A DNA stretch of 64,000 nucleotides from Plasmodium malariae. Lineage: Eukaryota; Apicomplexa; Aconoidasida; Haemosporida; Plasmodiidae. The notes beneath the pieces were generated by a model that did not search any database, was not told the DNA's origin, and saw only the letters and a program-made list of their open reading frames with translations. Shown here in pieces: positions 11,209 through 23,856 of this stretch. Within the stretch, counting starts at the first letter, position 1. Each line of letters opens with the position of its first letter. The stretch spans positions 124,001 to 188,000 of the forward strand of contig NC_041788.1 in assembly GCF_900090045.1 (NCBI RefSeq). Reading direction: 5' to 3'. A program made the position numbers and the translations under genes.

Positions 11209-13838
11209 ATTATAACTGTTTATCCACTAGATAGTAATGAAAAGGTATATTTATTTTCATAGTTATTATATTTTTTAAAAAAGCAAAAAACTTCATAAAT
11301 AAAATACATGTATAGTGTATATTAAAGCAAATATAATTTTAAATATATTTTTGTAAATATTTCCAAGAAAGTTATTATGAAAAAGGTAACATAAATAAAT
11401 AACTTTCTGTAAATGTAATATTATTCATAAATTCTCAAAAAATATATATATATATATTAATACTCTAACAGAACAAGTATAAGTGTTTATTATAAGTAAT
11501 TTTCATAATAACATTAAAATAAAATGGATTTTTTAGTTCATAAGGATTCTATTTTACAACTAAAATAAAAAAAATATATGAGGTGAGAATAAATACATTA
11601 GCTTATACTAGTAATATAGTCATTAATTTGTTGTTTAGCAACTTAAGAATGAGCTTACTTCTTTATATAGTATATGCTTTTAAAACATTATATTATAATA
11701 GAAAAACACAAATTATTCTATAGCATACAATAGTATTAATAGGAATGAAAGAGAAAAAAAAAATAAAAAAAAGACAAATTTATTATATGGCACATGTTAC
11801 TCTATAATATATTTTATAAACCTACTACACGTACAGCATTTATAATGTAATAATATAGAAATTACATTCTAAGGTTTAAATAAAGTACAAACTTTTATTT
11901 CAAAATACTATCCCATTTAACATTTTAATATATTTTTACCATTGTGTTATAAACGATATACTATAATTTTTATATAATTTAAAAGAATACATTTTTTTTA
12001 CCATTACTGAGGTGAAATATATTACATTTAAAAATAAAGCAATTTATATTTTTTTATTATTTTATTTTTTAGAAAAAAAAATTATAAATTTATATGTTCT
12101 ATAGAAATAATAATATTAAAAAAGAAGAAGAATTTAATAAAATAATATTTTAGTAAATATATTACTTAAGAAAAAAAATTCTAATAAAAAATCACTGCAA
12201 ATAATATAATTTACAACAAAAAATAACTTTGTTTAGAAATGCAAAAATATAATATATAAAAAAACAAATAATAAAATTTTGGAGAATATTTAATGCCTAC
12301 TTTATATTTTAACATTTTTATGGATCAGATAAAAACTTATATATTTTTCATTGATTTACATATAAATATTACTGAGAACCATATTTTAAATTACATATAT
12401 AAACTTAAAATAAATTAGATATTTTATGAAAAGTATCTATAAAAAAGGAATAGTTATATTCAATAGTTTTTGTTTAATAGCGTAAATGTAAATAATTATA
12501 AAGCACAATTTATTATTTTGATAGTATAATTATAAATTGATCAGAATATTTGCAAGTAAATTACATCTATACAAAAAATACATATTTAAAAAAAAATATA
12601 ATAATGCTTTATATTTATAATAGGCTATATAACACATATTACATTATAATATTGCGCCCAAATAAGAAAATAATCTTCGTTATTTCAGTTTTTCATATAT
12701 ATGCAGTATATATATAGATATATATATATATAAAAAGATTCATTCTCCAATATCTTTAAACGATTCATTAATTTAGATGCCCGCTTGTCAAAATTTACAA
12801 ATTTGTGGTAATATAAAAATATAGAAGTAATTATCTTAATAATTAAAACTATCTAATAATAATAATATAGTATGACATAAATTACATGAATTTATAAGCT
12901 CCATTTTTATAATTCCTTTCTAAATATTTGTGTAACTAATACAGTTAATAATATTTAGGAACATAATTTTTGCCTAAATTATTTTATATATGTTGGAACT
13001 ATTAAAAATTTCCAGATCAATTAAAATTAAATAATTGCATATATTCAGAAAAATGAATGAACATTCAATAAACAATTTTCATTTTTTTTGAAATACTTTA
13101 GTTCCTGAATGAACAAATACTATATGAGAGAGTAGAAGTATTAAATATATATATATATGTTTCATATATTCATATTTATTAATTCATATATACATAAATT
13201 AATCTATGCATACTTTTTAAATTATTTTATATATAATGTCAATTTTAAATATAATTTCTCATAAATATAACATTTGTTATATTATTTTAACTTTCTTTTA
13301 ATTTAGCATGTACTTAATGTTATAATAAGGCATATGATTTTTTTTGTTTTAATATCTTGTTCAAAAAATAATATGTGCTATACATATTTTTAGGGAAAAT
13401 ATTATTTTCTAATTATTTCATTACGTAATATTTTTAAAATAATACATATTATACAAATATTAAATCTTATCTACAATTCTAATATTACTATGACCTCTAT
13501 TGATGTATGTCCACATAAACGTTTATATATTAAAATATTCAATAACATTAAAACCATTATGAGTTTTATGCATGTGTGTTTCATTTTACTCTAGAAATAT
13601 ACAGATATTTATTTTTTCTAATAATGTTGTTAAAAACTGATCTAATACATTTTCATTACAAATAAGATAACATATATATATATATATATATATATAATGT
13701 AATTCTTATAAAAAAAAAAAATTAACGTATAATTTTTCCTTTTTTTTTGTTACAATTGAATTCATTCATTACATTCAAACTTGCATACATAATTTCCTTA
13801 TGCATATTTCTTATTACTACACGTGTATCTTATCTTAG
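11209..13838. other. Spacer containing a strongly conserved island (11521-11921)
   Basis: No gene seen. The spacer aligns with 27.67-30.3 kb. By eye, 11521-11921 has one substitution relative to 27981-28381 over about 400 nt, while the rest shows scattered changes and indels. The island lies about 310-710 bp upstream of the relict leader exon on that gene's strand, where a promoter would be expected. No long open frame is present in it. Confidence 0.6.
13672..13696. repeat. (AT)n microsatellite
   Basis: Twenty-five bases of uninterrupted AT. The duplicate copy near 30.14 kb is shorter, so the tract has changed length since duplication. Confidence 0.9.
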
Positions 13839-14057
13839 ATACTTGTTTATTATTGTGAAAATAATGAACATATCCATCAAAATATAAGTACATTTTATGT
13901 ATATGTACACTTAGTTACATGTATGAAATGTTTACTATCATATTACGATGGATTAATAGATTTTGGCTTTTTAGTTATAACTGTGCTCCTTATAAATTTG
14001 TATTTTTTATATCGTTCTTTTTGTATTCACCATGTTTACAATGAATGCATTAATTGA
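13839..14057 (+). pseudogene. Open frame kept in both duplicate spacers, unrecognised
   Basis: An open frame without ATG, bounded by stops, that matches the frame at 30308-30520. It begins near YYCENNE and has a hydrophobic part (LIDFGFLVI) and a final stop at the same place. The copies differ by one in-frame 3-nt indel and several replacements. No start codon, splice leader or family match was found. It may be part of a dead exported or PIR-like gene, or a chance frame. I do not recognise it. Confidence 0.3.
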
Positions 14058-14350
14058 TCTCCATATAAAGATATTTAATAGAGGTAATCAGATGTACGAT
14101 AACATTTCTAATGTAATATAAAATGGGCTACAGTTAAACGAATTTCCTTTTCAATAATTAATTTAACCAGCTCACAGTTCAAGTTAGTTATAATATATGT
14201 GTTTTCTTATCCCTTTTCTTTATTAACGTCCTTAAGGGAAGTAACTCTTTTAGCGAATTCATGCATTGCCTTTATATTTTCTTATTATTTATCTTAATTT
14301 TATCATTCGTTCCATTCTCTTTTAAGTGCATGTACTTATTCCAAATTTTT
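14040..14350 (-). pseudogene. Decayed protein-like frame, unrecognised
   Basis: On the minus strand one frame reads protein-like for about 100 codons with only a few stops. Pieces include IWNKYM (more complete in the other copy), HEFAKRVTSLKDVNKEKG and NCELVKLIIEKEIRLTVAHF. Their charge pattern and GC content exceed the AT-rich background. The duplicate at 30500-30815 keeps several of these pieces but has extra stops and a frame change. This is probably the rest of a dead gene. The W-containing part recalls PHIST-type exported proteins, but that is only an impression. Confidence 0.4.
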
Positions 14351-14369
14351 CACATATATAAAGAATGAG

Positions 14370-14820
14370 CATAAGTTGGTAATATCTGTAAAGTAATGTA
14401 AATTAATTTGCAATATGCAAAAGTCTGTATACATATACATGTGTACTCATGTTTTCCCTTTTATAATTTTTCATTATAAATAATCTAAAACATACAATGG
14501 GAGACAGTATAAATAAGAATATATATATGCCTGCTTGTCATGTGCACAAAAATGCATCTAATAATGAATAATGCTATTCTGCTAACGTGTATAGGTATGA
14601 ACTCAATTGTATCCTCAAATTGATTCAGTTAAAGACATAAAATTGTACTCCCATAATGAATTTCTTATTTTATTTATTTTTATTTTAATAAATTAAATGA
14701 GCATTAGCGTCTCTATGGAAGTATTATTCCCATGGATTCCTTTATTCACATTACATATGCGTGGTACTACAACATAAAAAAAAATGTATACATATATGTA
14801 TTAAGCTCAGAAATAATAAC
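14370..14820. other. Identical island shared with 30834-31284
   Basis: About 450 nt with no difference found by eye between the two copies (offset 16464), inside a spacer whose surroundings have diverged. The sequence is less extreme in AT content than its surroundings and has no long open frame. It may be a recent gene-conversion tract or a constrained non-coding element. Confidence 0.6.
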
Positions 14821-15054
14821 GAATTGCTGTATTGATTGCATAAAATGAAACAGATAAATCAAGCTATAAAAAATGCATCTTATTTGTTTTATTAGATATT
14901 ACTGATTTTATGTAGGAAAACATGCTTCCATAAATCATGTTAATAACATAGATAAATAATTCAAAGTAATTTTTCATGTTTAAAAATAAAGGTACGTTTT
15001 TTAAAATATAAGAAAGTATATGTCTTTAAGTATATAAATTCGTACCTTACATTA

Positions 15055-15172
15055 TGTAAGTATACATATGTACATGTACACACACTCCTATATGTATTTA
15101 CATACATACATGTTCTTATTTACACGTAAATATATACGTATGTATACACATACATATGTACACAGTATAGCA
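15055..15172. repeat. Alternating purine-pyrimidine tract (TACA/TGTA-rich)
   Basis: Low-complexity run of TACATG, TACACA and CATACA units. The copy at about 31.51-31.63 kb is similar with substitutions. It generates spurious Y/C/V-rich open frames on the minus strand. Confidence 0.7.
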
Positions 15173-15421
15173 GCATGATTCACACATATAAATTCTTTGA
15201 AAATAATTTTTTTCAACTCTTATGTCACCAATTCCCAGGAAACTACATAATTATAGGTTTACTTTTCTGAATTTTTGAACTTTCATAGATGCAATGGAAA
15301 TAAAAAATTAATTGGAAAAATGGTGTGAAAAGATACACTAATATTTTTTGTTTGTCTCTTTTGAATAAAACATTCATATATATATCCAACTGCTTTTGGA
15401 AAAAAACATTGTAATATCTAT

Positions 15422-15619
15422 TTGAACAATGAAAAAAATAGGGACAGAAAAAGTTTTCTTAAAATAACCAGATATACATATGTTTTTATATCAATATCAA
15501 TCACGTTTTATGTTATTTACCTTTTTTTTATATTCTTAGAGTTTTGCACGATCTTGTCAGAAAATGATTTTCTTCTTCTACATTCTCTCCTTTTTCAACA
15601 TAACCTGCTTTCAGAATAA
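15422..15619 (+). pseudogene. Short hydrophobic frame kept in both spacers
   Basis: The frame encodes a charged start (NEKNRDRKSFLK) and then a hydrophobic stretch (YVFISISITFYVIYLFFIF), resembling the recessed signal of some Plasmodium exported proteins. There is no ATG in frame; the nearby ATG (MKKIG) is in another frame and stops after 12 codons. The second copy at 31886-32062 keeps this frame but stops a few codons earlier. It is either a decayed leader exon or chance. Gene identity unknown. Confidence 0.3.
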
Positions 15620-18600
15620 ATAAGACATCTTGATAGTAGTGAAAAAAACTTAAAAAAAGAAAGCTTACATCTCATTAATATAATATTGTTAATTTTTCAT
15701 GTACTTAATATTCATTCACGTAGTTCTCTTATTTTATATTTATTAAGGTACTAGTTTGTGCACTACGTTAATTCTTATAGATATAATGAAAATTGATACC
15801 CTAAGTACAGAAAATAAAAAAAAATTTCCATTTTTAATTGCGCGTATAATAACAATTATTATATAAGTTCAACATTATGCACACATTTCGGTGACATTTC
15901 CACAACTGTAAAATTCAAATTTAGCCCTACAGTATTTTTAAAAACTCGTGCGTGAATACCATTAACGTTTAATAATTTCTTATTTTTTGATTTTAATTTT
16001 AAAAAAAATTAATTACAAAAAAAAGAAAAGCAGAATAAAATTATGTAAAAGGGAAAAATAAAAATGTGAAATAAGAGGTAGATATGAATACATGTATGAA
16101 AGAACTTTTAAGGAATATGTGCACACGTGTAAATACTTAAAATACATTAAAAAGTGAGGTGAAGAAAAAAAATATATTTTAAAGAACAATAATAACATAT
16201 AAAAATTAAAAACATAATATGCGAAGATTTAAAAAAAAGCATTTTCTTTAATTTTTTGGGTGAATAATTTAACTTTTTTAAGGTATTAAAGTTATACCTG
16301 TCAAAAATATATAATTATCTTTTCCTTTGGTGGCTTCTAGTAAAAAAGAAATTTGTTGTCATGTAATTAACTTTATTTATTTTATAAATATACAAATAGA
16401 CGACGAGCTAATAGCACCATGGAATAAGAATAATCACTTAAAAACAAGATTTTCAGTTGTATAAAAGTTCTTTTATCATATTTGTTTTTCCGTTTATGCA
16501 GTTTTTATATAAATAATTTTTATTCCTTATACAAAAGAATATTTCTGTAATATTTTTCTTTATGTTAACCTATAAGAGTGTTCTTCAATTTTGTTGTATT
16601 TTGTAATTCTATATAATACATGCATTTGTATTATTAATATTTTTAAATATTTCCATACAAATAAAAAAAATTAGAATAACGTAATTTTAGTCTAATTTTT
16701 TTTCAAAAACAAGAAATAATTAATTATCTATAAATTCTAAAAAACAAAAATTTATTAAAATATTATGACTTTTTTAATGAAGCGACAATTAATACATAAC
16801 AATATAAAGGTAATGATATGAAGTAACTATCAGCATTCTTCGAATATTAAAATGAACATTTACTTATTTTAGTTTTCTTACATGTATATACATATAATAT
16901 TATGATATAATAAAATTAATTATTTTTCTATTTTTACATCTCATTTCTTTTCTATTTCTTAGTAATTTAACTATATAAAAATTATTCTACACAAAAATAA
17001 AGAAAAAATGTATACATAACAATACGAAAACTCACGGACGCGATGAAATTAATACATTTAAAAGCATCCTCAATTTACGTTAAAACCTTTAGTCCAGAAA
17101 ATATTATAGCATGTTTTTTTTTTTTTTTATGCATCAACAATAAAAAATTAGGAAACGTTACAAATCTTTATGAAATATTATACGTAAACAACAAAGATAT
17201 ATAATTTTTTAAAACTTTATAATGCTTACTGGTATGTATGTCATGTATACAATTTTTTCTTCACTTATTGTACTATTACATTTTCTCATAAAAATACTAC
17301 CATTACGACAAAATCAAAGTATTTTTAATACTTGATTAATTATATATGTATATATTAGGAGCAACTTATTATAACTGTATGCATATTTAGGTGAGTACTC
17401 AATATAAAATATTTAATTATGAACAATATTTTGTAAAAGAACTTCATATTATCATCATGAAATACTCCTATTTTGTTGTTAGCAGATTGTAAAAATATAT
17501 ATATTTTATTGCATATTCCAAATGTTTTACAGTACACTAAAAGAAACCATAAATTTTTTTTATCTCATACACACACTAAGAATAATATAATTATGTAATC
17601 TCAAAAAAATTTAAATACCTCATTTTTAGAAAAACTACCATGATATAAACCAAAAAATTATTAATATAATTTTTCCTTGAATTATCCACATTCACAAGAA
17701 TGAACTCATTTTTAAATTCATATATTTTACATAGACCAAGATACATAAATATATAATTTTATACTATACAGAAAAAAAAAATAAAACAAATTACTAAAAA
17801 GAAGTATAATAAAGAATTTATAAATAATGGTATTGTATTAATACATAATGTTATAGAATGTACGTAATATATGATGATCGCTTCACTACCATATTCCGAG
17901 GTAGAAACAAAAATAAAATTATAAATCCTTATAATTTATTATTGAACTCATAAAAAATTCAAAAAATTATGGAATGGAATGTATAAAAAATATTTTAAAT
18001 AAAGTATTCATACATAAGACTATAGAAATATGGAATTCTTAATAACGCGGAAATTATGATTTATGTATATAGTAGTAACTTTTCTACTGTATAGTTTGCA
18101 AGCAAAATATTAAATACCTTATTCAAAAGTTAAGTAAAAAAGATGGAATTTTAATTCATATAAAATCGAAAAATATAAAAAATTTAATTTTAAAATATTT
18201 AAAATATGAATTTAGTGCTCCATAAGTAAAATTACTAATATTTTCGCATACTTAAAAAAAAATATATTTTGTAGATATAAAATTATTTAATAATTGCAAA
18301 CTATGATGTTAAATTTTCAATAAGCACCTTTTCGCTAGAGAGAAGAGTTTTGTTTTATGTAAGTAAAAAACATCTGCCTAGTTTTTATTTATTCTCAATA
18401 TCCTATCTCATAAGTTATGTAATTTTTTTTGAGAAATAATTAATGAAAACTACAGATATTTAAAATTAGTACCAACTAGTAAAATAAAAAGATACATGTT
18501 ATAAAAAGTAGATATAAATTTTATAAATAATATTTAAAAAAGAAAAAAAGCAATTTAATAGATGATTTATTAATATCTAATTGAAATTAATTCATTAGAT

Positions 18601-19510
18601 TAGTAAGAGAACAACATAAAAAATAAGAACTACATGTTCTATATTTAATTATAAATTTTCAACATAATTTATATATAAATATTTTACTCATACTCCAGTT
18701 AGTACAACTGTTAGGAACCAAATTAATAGGACAAAGGATTTAAAGAATTCATTTAAACTCAGTGATTGATAATCTTAAATTTAGTATTGTATTATAGTTA
18801 ATCTATAATTAAAAAATATATTATTTAATTATATATCTACATTTTTACATTTCCTCGGCATAAAATAATCTAAAAGTCTGTTAAACAGATTTTTTCAATA
18901 TATTAGTTTTATAATATGTTTTACATGGATACATTTTATGCAAAAAATATTCAGTTCTTTCCTAAGAGAAAAAAAATGTATATATACATGTATCAGTGTA
19001 ACGAAATACATATGCTTTTTTTTATTAAATACAAAACAACACACATTCATTGCTAATTTAAAAATACAAAATTTTCTTAATAACTTTATCAAATAATAAT
19101 TTTAGGCGAAATGAGATACAATAAAGAAATCATAATTGTTTAGTATACTTTTAAATTATCCAACTTCTACATAATTATGTAAATTCTGCTATTATATATT
19201 CCTATTAAAGCACAATCAATTATGTTTCATAGATATATATTTAAACTCATAAATATATGTGCTACACCATAATATTTAAGCTATAATAATATTTGAAAAT
19301 GAAAATTCTAAAACATTAAAACATTAAAATAGACAAAAAAGGAAGAACATATATTTTTGTTGCTGTGCATCAAAGAGACTAGATATACATGTAGCATTAT
19401 AATACTTTAGAAAATATATATATGCTTATTAAGTATATCAATAAAGTTTTTTCATTTATTACTTCATATTAAAGATTTTACAGAAAGATAAACATTCATT
19501 TTTATACATT
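15620..19510. other. Spacer and 3' flank of fam-m C
   Basis: No gene supported. The spacer aligns with about 32.06-35.97 kb, with similarity falling towards the gene. A patch at about 19.07-19.11 kb (TTTTCTTAATAAC followed by AATAATAATTTTAG), some 400 bp below the C stop, recurs at the same distance below E and again at 63.83-63.87 kb. Confidence 0.6.
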
Positions 19511-20414
19511 TTATTCCGTCATTAACTTAATTCTATTATATTTTTCATTATTCCTTAAAATCTTATAAATCACTATTATAACTATTACCGATAATTTTAT
19601 GATAATTATGCTGAATAATCCTATATAAATATAGAAATTTTCTCCATTTTTCAAGTCATCTAGAGCACTATACAAACTTTTCAATAATTCATTATCTTTC
19701 ATCCATCCTTCTACAGTTTTTATAAATGGTAATCCTGGTAATACGGATAATCCTATTCCCAAAAAGAAAAAAAGTAAAAATAGAGCAACTCCAAATTTGT
19801 ATTTTCTAAGTTTTATTTTTCTTAAGGATATATCACAAATTCTTCTTTTTTTTTCAAGAAAACATTCATAATCTTTTTTTTTAATCCATTTTCTTTCAAA
19901 ATGGAAATGCTTCCCATCAAATATTCCATTATTGTAATCTGTAACTTGAGTATAATAATGATCCATGTTCAATAAATTTCTATTATGTTCTTTTTTTTCG
20001 GTCCATTTTTCATTATTACGTATATTTTTTTTTTCGTATTTTACATTATGTGGTACATCCTTTTTTAAATATACAATTTTTGAATCTTTAAGCTTTTCAT
20101 ATTTTCCTAGTAATCTATAAGTTCTTGCATCTAATTTACTACTATGGTAATAATTGTTATCCAAAATTTTACTAAAATATCTCTAAATAAACAAGGTAGA
20201 TATTTATTATTTAAATATATAAATAAACTATTATTACAGAATATTATTAACAAATATAAAACATAAACGTTAAGAATAATACAAAAACATTTAAACAACG
20301 TTATCATACCATATCCACGTTAAAATGACATATCCATGTTAAAAGAATAAACGCACCAATATAAGTTAATATAATTATCTTCATATTTAGTTTCAATATA
20401 TACATGTTAAACAT
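19511..20414 (-). CDS. fam-m: fam-m type two-TM exported protein (gene C), shifted start codon
   Basis: Exon 2 is 19511..20182 (223 residues plus stop) behind a TTTAG acceptor. It carries the PEXEL-like RLLGK, FDGKHFHFE, KKKDYE and two membrane segments (VALFLLFFFLGIG; the second near the C-terminus) before the ending KYNRIKLM. Exon 1 ends at 20310 with CHFNVDM and donor GTATGA. The position matching the usual start, 87 nt before the donor, is TTG at 20396. In-frame ATGs lie upstream at 20414 and 20405 and downstream at 20384. I list the longest, giving 35 leader codons and about 258 residues. All three keep the hydrophobic core TYIGAFILLTWICHF. Partner in the doublet is fam-l D, and E is the duplicate copy. 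Confidence 0.82.
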
Positions 20415-20802
20415 TCCAATATATTAAGTAAAGAAAAAATTAATAATAATATTATATTCTTCTAGTGATATGAAAATCTATATTTATTAAAAAAATTATA
20501 TTTATTATTTCTTCGTAAACATATAGTAAATATACATAAATATAATATGCTTTTCCATGTAGTCATCGTAAAATAAATTTAAAAATAAATTATGAGATTT
20601 TTCATTTAATTCTAATACAATAAAAAAAACTTTCATTAAAATAAAAAAATTTGAATTGATTCATAAATATATGCAATATATAATTTATTCATATAATGTA
20701 GTGAACTAATTAAACGATTCTTTTATTAATAATATTCAGAATATATAGAAAAATAAATATGCGATTTCTTATTTTATGTAAATATTAAGTTTATCTATTA
20801 TA

Positions 20803-20820
20803 CAGAATGTAGAGAATATA
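20803..20820 (-). promoter_or_regulatory. Conserved upstream element, gene C
   Basis: CAGAATGTAGAGAATATA on the plus strand, about 390-400 bp upstream of C, identical to the element before A. A looser second arm (TTTCTCGACAT, 20830-20840) follows, so the inverted repeat is imperfect here. Confidence 0.5.
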
Positions 20821-23800
20821 TAAAATATATTTCTCGACATAATAGGACAACAATTATCAATTCTAAGAATGGTATTCTATTAATAATTCAAAGTTTGTAA
20901 ACATATTTTTGAAAAATTATTTATGTTAAATTATAATAATATTAATTATAAAAGAAAAAAATAACATATGAAATGTTAATTATAGCACTTCTATTAATTA
21001 GTACTCAAACACATAAAATTGTTTAGTGTTTCTATTTTTTTTAAAAAATCAAATTTATAAGATCTACATAATCTACGAAGTACTGTGAATTCTCAAAGAA
21101 AATACAAACTAATTTTTTTTTTTTTTGTAGAATAAATTTTAAAAGTTATACTTTTTAATTTATTCATTTATTTTCTAAATGAAAATTTTTAATATTCATA
21201 TATCTAAAACATTAATTTCTTTTTAATTAATTATATACTCATAGAAGATATACTAATATCTTAAAAAAAAGGAAAAGAAAAATATATGTTAAGGCAAAAA
21301 TCTCTACAGAAATATCATATGCACTAGCATTAATTCAAGGTTTTTCCAGAAGAAGTAAATTTAAAAACAAGGATAATATATATTGCGTATAATATATACA
21401 TAACAAATAAGAAGGAATAATAATACAATTTATTAAAATGTATTTTTTAGTATTTTTTTGCTGCAATTTTTAGCGTACAAGTTATTTTTCATTTATTCTG
21501 TCACAAATATATAAGATTACGAACGCATTTCAAAGTTACAAAATAGTAAATCGACCTGAATATATAAATAAATAATATTATTTTAAAAATGTATTTAACA
21601 ACAAAATTTTATAATATAGTAATATTTATTACCTTATTCATTGAAAAACTAGGAGTGATAAATATTAAAATAGTATTTGGTATAAAAATCTATTTAATCG
21701 TTTGAAATATAACATAATGTTATTGTTCTTAGAAAATAGGATTTTCTCAAAATCACAATTAAAAAATTAGAAAAATTATATTAAAAAAGTTGTCATTCAA
21801 ATTTCATAGATTTACACAATACATGCATTTATCGTGACTTTTATGAAGGCTATTATTAATCTACCTTGAACTGTTACTATGAATTAAACGTTCAACACTT
21901 TTTCTCATATCAGATATTACTAATTATAGTGTAAAACCGTCCATATATAAATTCTAAAATTATAAAAAGTACGTTTTCTATTTTAATTATGTTAAACAAT
22001 TAATTATAAATAACTTTTTCTATTTTAGAAATATTCGTGATTTCTAAAGGTTTTTCGAGCAGTTATTTTTAAAATAAAATATAATTTTCTAGATTATTTA
22101 TGTTTTTGCTAAATTAAATAATAATGAAAAAATAGATTAATTACTTTATAAAACATTTATTCTTCAGTATTTTTAATATACATATATCATATGTGAACTG
22201 TTCTATTATATATATATAGATATAAATATTTTATTATTATTTCATTCATTTGTTGATTCATATTATTTTTTTCAAGATTATATTATAAATCTATTATTTA
22301 TACCAATATATATTATATCTTCAGTTTATGAAAATTTCAAATATATAATCATTTAAAGTAATTCTTTTTTTTTCCCTCATTATTATCGTAGAAAAGGAAA
22401 TTAAGATATTCTTCCATTTACAACAGTAATATTACAACATTTTATTATTTTTTTAACGATTACAAATTCTTCATATACTAAATTCTAAATTTTTACACTT
22501 CTTTAATTAAAATATCTACAAAAATATATGGAAATTTTTCTAACAGACTTATTTAAAACCTATGTAACCAAAAAAATAAAATTAATGTACATATGTATTA
22601 TTTAAAAAAAAGTTACTCTTTTTTTTTTATTTTAATTTTATTTAAAAAAAGAAGCGTTTTATATATAAATTAATTAGTAATTTTCAGTATAAACTACTTA
22701 TATTTCTATGCATCTATAATATAATATTATCTATTTACATAATATATAATTGGACATAAAAAATGAGGAAATATAAATAAAAAGCACAGATAGATTATTA
22801 TATAAAAGTAGAAAAATTACATACATCTTCATTACACGTAATGATAATATACCTTTTTCCACAAATATGAATGTATATAAAATTTTAATATTATGAAAAA
22901 AAAAAAGTATTCATGCATATTATTTTTTAATATTTGATTACATTTAATTCATTAATTTAAACGTTTAATACAGTAAAAATTATAAAATATATATGGTATA
23001 TTTTTAAATTTCCTATATAATATATATTTAATTAATTATTTAGATATAAAATTAACTCTACAATTAAGGTAAATAATAAATAGTTTACCTTTCAATTAAT
23101 TGTGGATATTTAGTATTAATAAGTTATTTAACTATTATAAGTACCTGAAATTTAATAAAGATATTATATTTATATTTTATTTTTTATGTCAAGCAAAAAA
23201 AAAAAAAAAAAAAAAATCCGTTAAAAAAGAATTTACAGCGTAAATTTTCCACAGTTTATTTATCATAAAACTTATTTTATATAGTGAATATTATGTTTTC
23301 TTTTATACAATATATATGTTTACTACAATTAAACAAAATACATCTTCATCGTGTCAATAAAAATAAATCAAGACATATTTTTTTTTATATTAATTGTAAT
23401 CAAATATTTTTCAAATTATATCAACAAATATTCATTTAAAACTAAAGAAAAATGAAAACATATAAAAAAGTATTTTTATAGTCAAAATAAAAATTAACAC
23501 AAGCAATAAATAAAATTATACAAATTGTCCCACTTAATATTAATTATAATACACAAAGACATATTTTTCATACAAATATATGAAAATATACAAATATATC
23601 CAATAATTCAAAATATTCAATTTGGATAAAACGATACCTAAAATTACAAACTAAAATATATTATATATTAGAATTCACAAAAAAAATAAGATTGTTTTTT
23701 ACTGGTGCGTATCGTTTAGTACAGGCATATGTATTTACACTTATAATCTTTATTCAACTATGAGTATTCATAATATGAATATAATTCATAATATTATATA

Positions 23801-23856
23801 TAACTGTTCATATTGAGTATTTCATTACACATAAAAAATATTACTTTTTACTCATT
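20821..23856. other. Intergenic region between fam-m C and fam-l D
   Basis: No gene seen. It aligns with 4.33-7.41 kb, poorly near C and well near D. Open frames on both strands are short and not preserved between copies. Confidence 0.6.
23195..23216. repeat. Poly-A tract
   Basis: An A run of 22. The corresponding place in copy 1 (near 6.77 kb) has only a short A run followed by AT-rich sequence, so the tract expanded or contracted after duplication. Confidence 0.85.

Larger units (their letters stand above)
5600..20830. repeat. Segmental duplication, copy 1 (fam-l B to fam-m C)
   Basis: This block recurs at about 22.0-37.3 kb, shifted by 16.42-16.46 kb. It carries, in plus-strand order, fam-l B, a relict leader-exon gene, a long spacer with other decayed frames, and fam-m C with its upstream element. 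Similarity is very high across B and much of the spacer, falling towards C. The edges are gradual and approximate, because homology continues more weakly on both sides. Confidence 0.8.

Noticed and set aside
16013..16198. Hydrophobic open frame on the minus strand
   Set aside because: Composition follows the AT-rich background, and the copy near 32.5 kb does not keep it.
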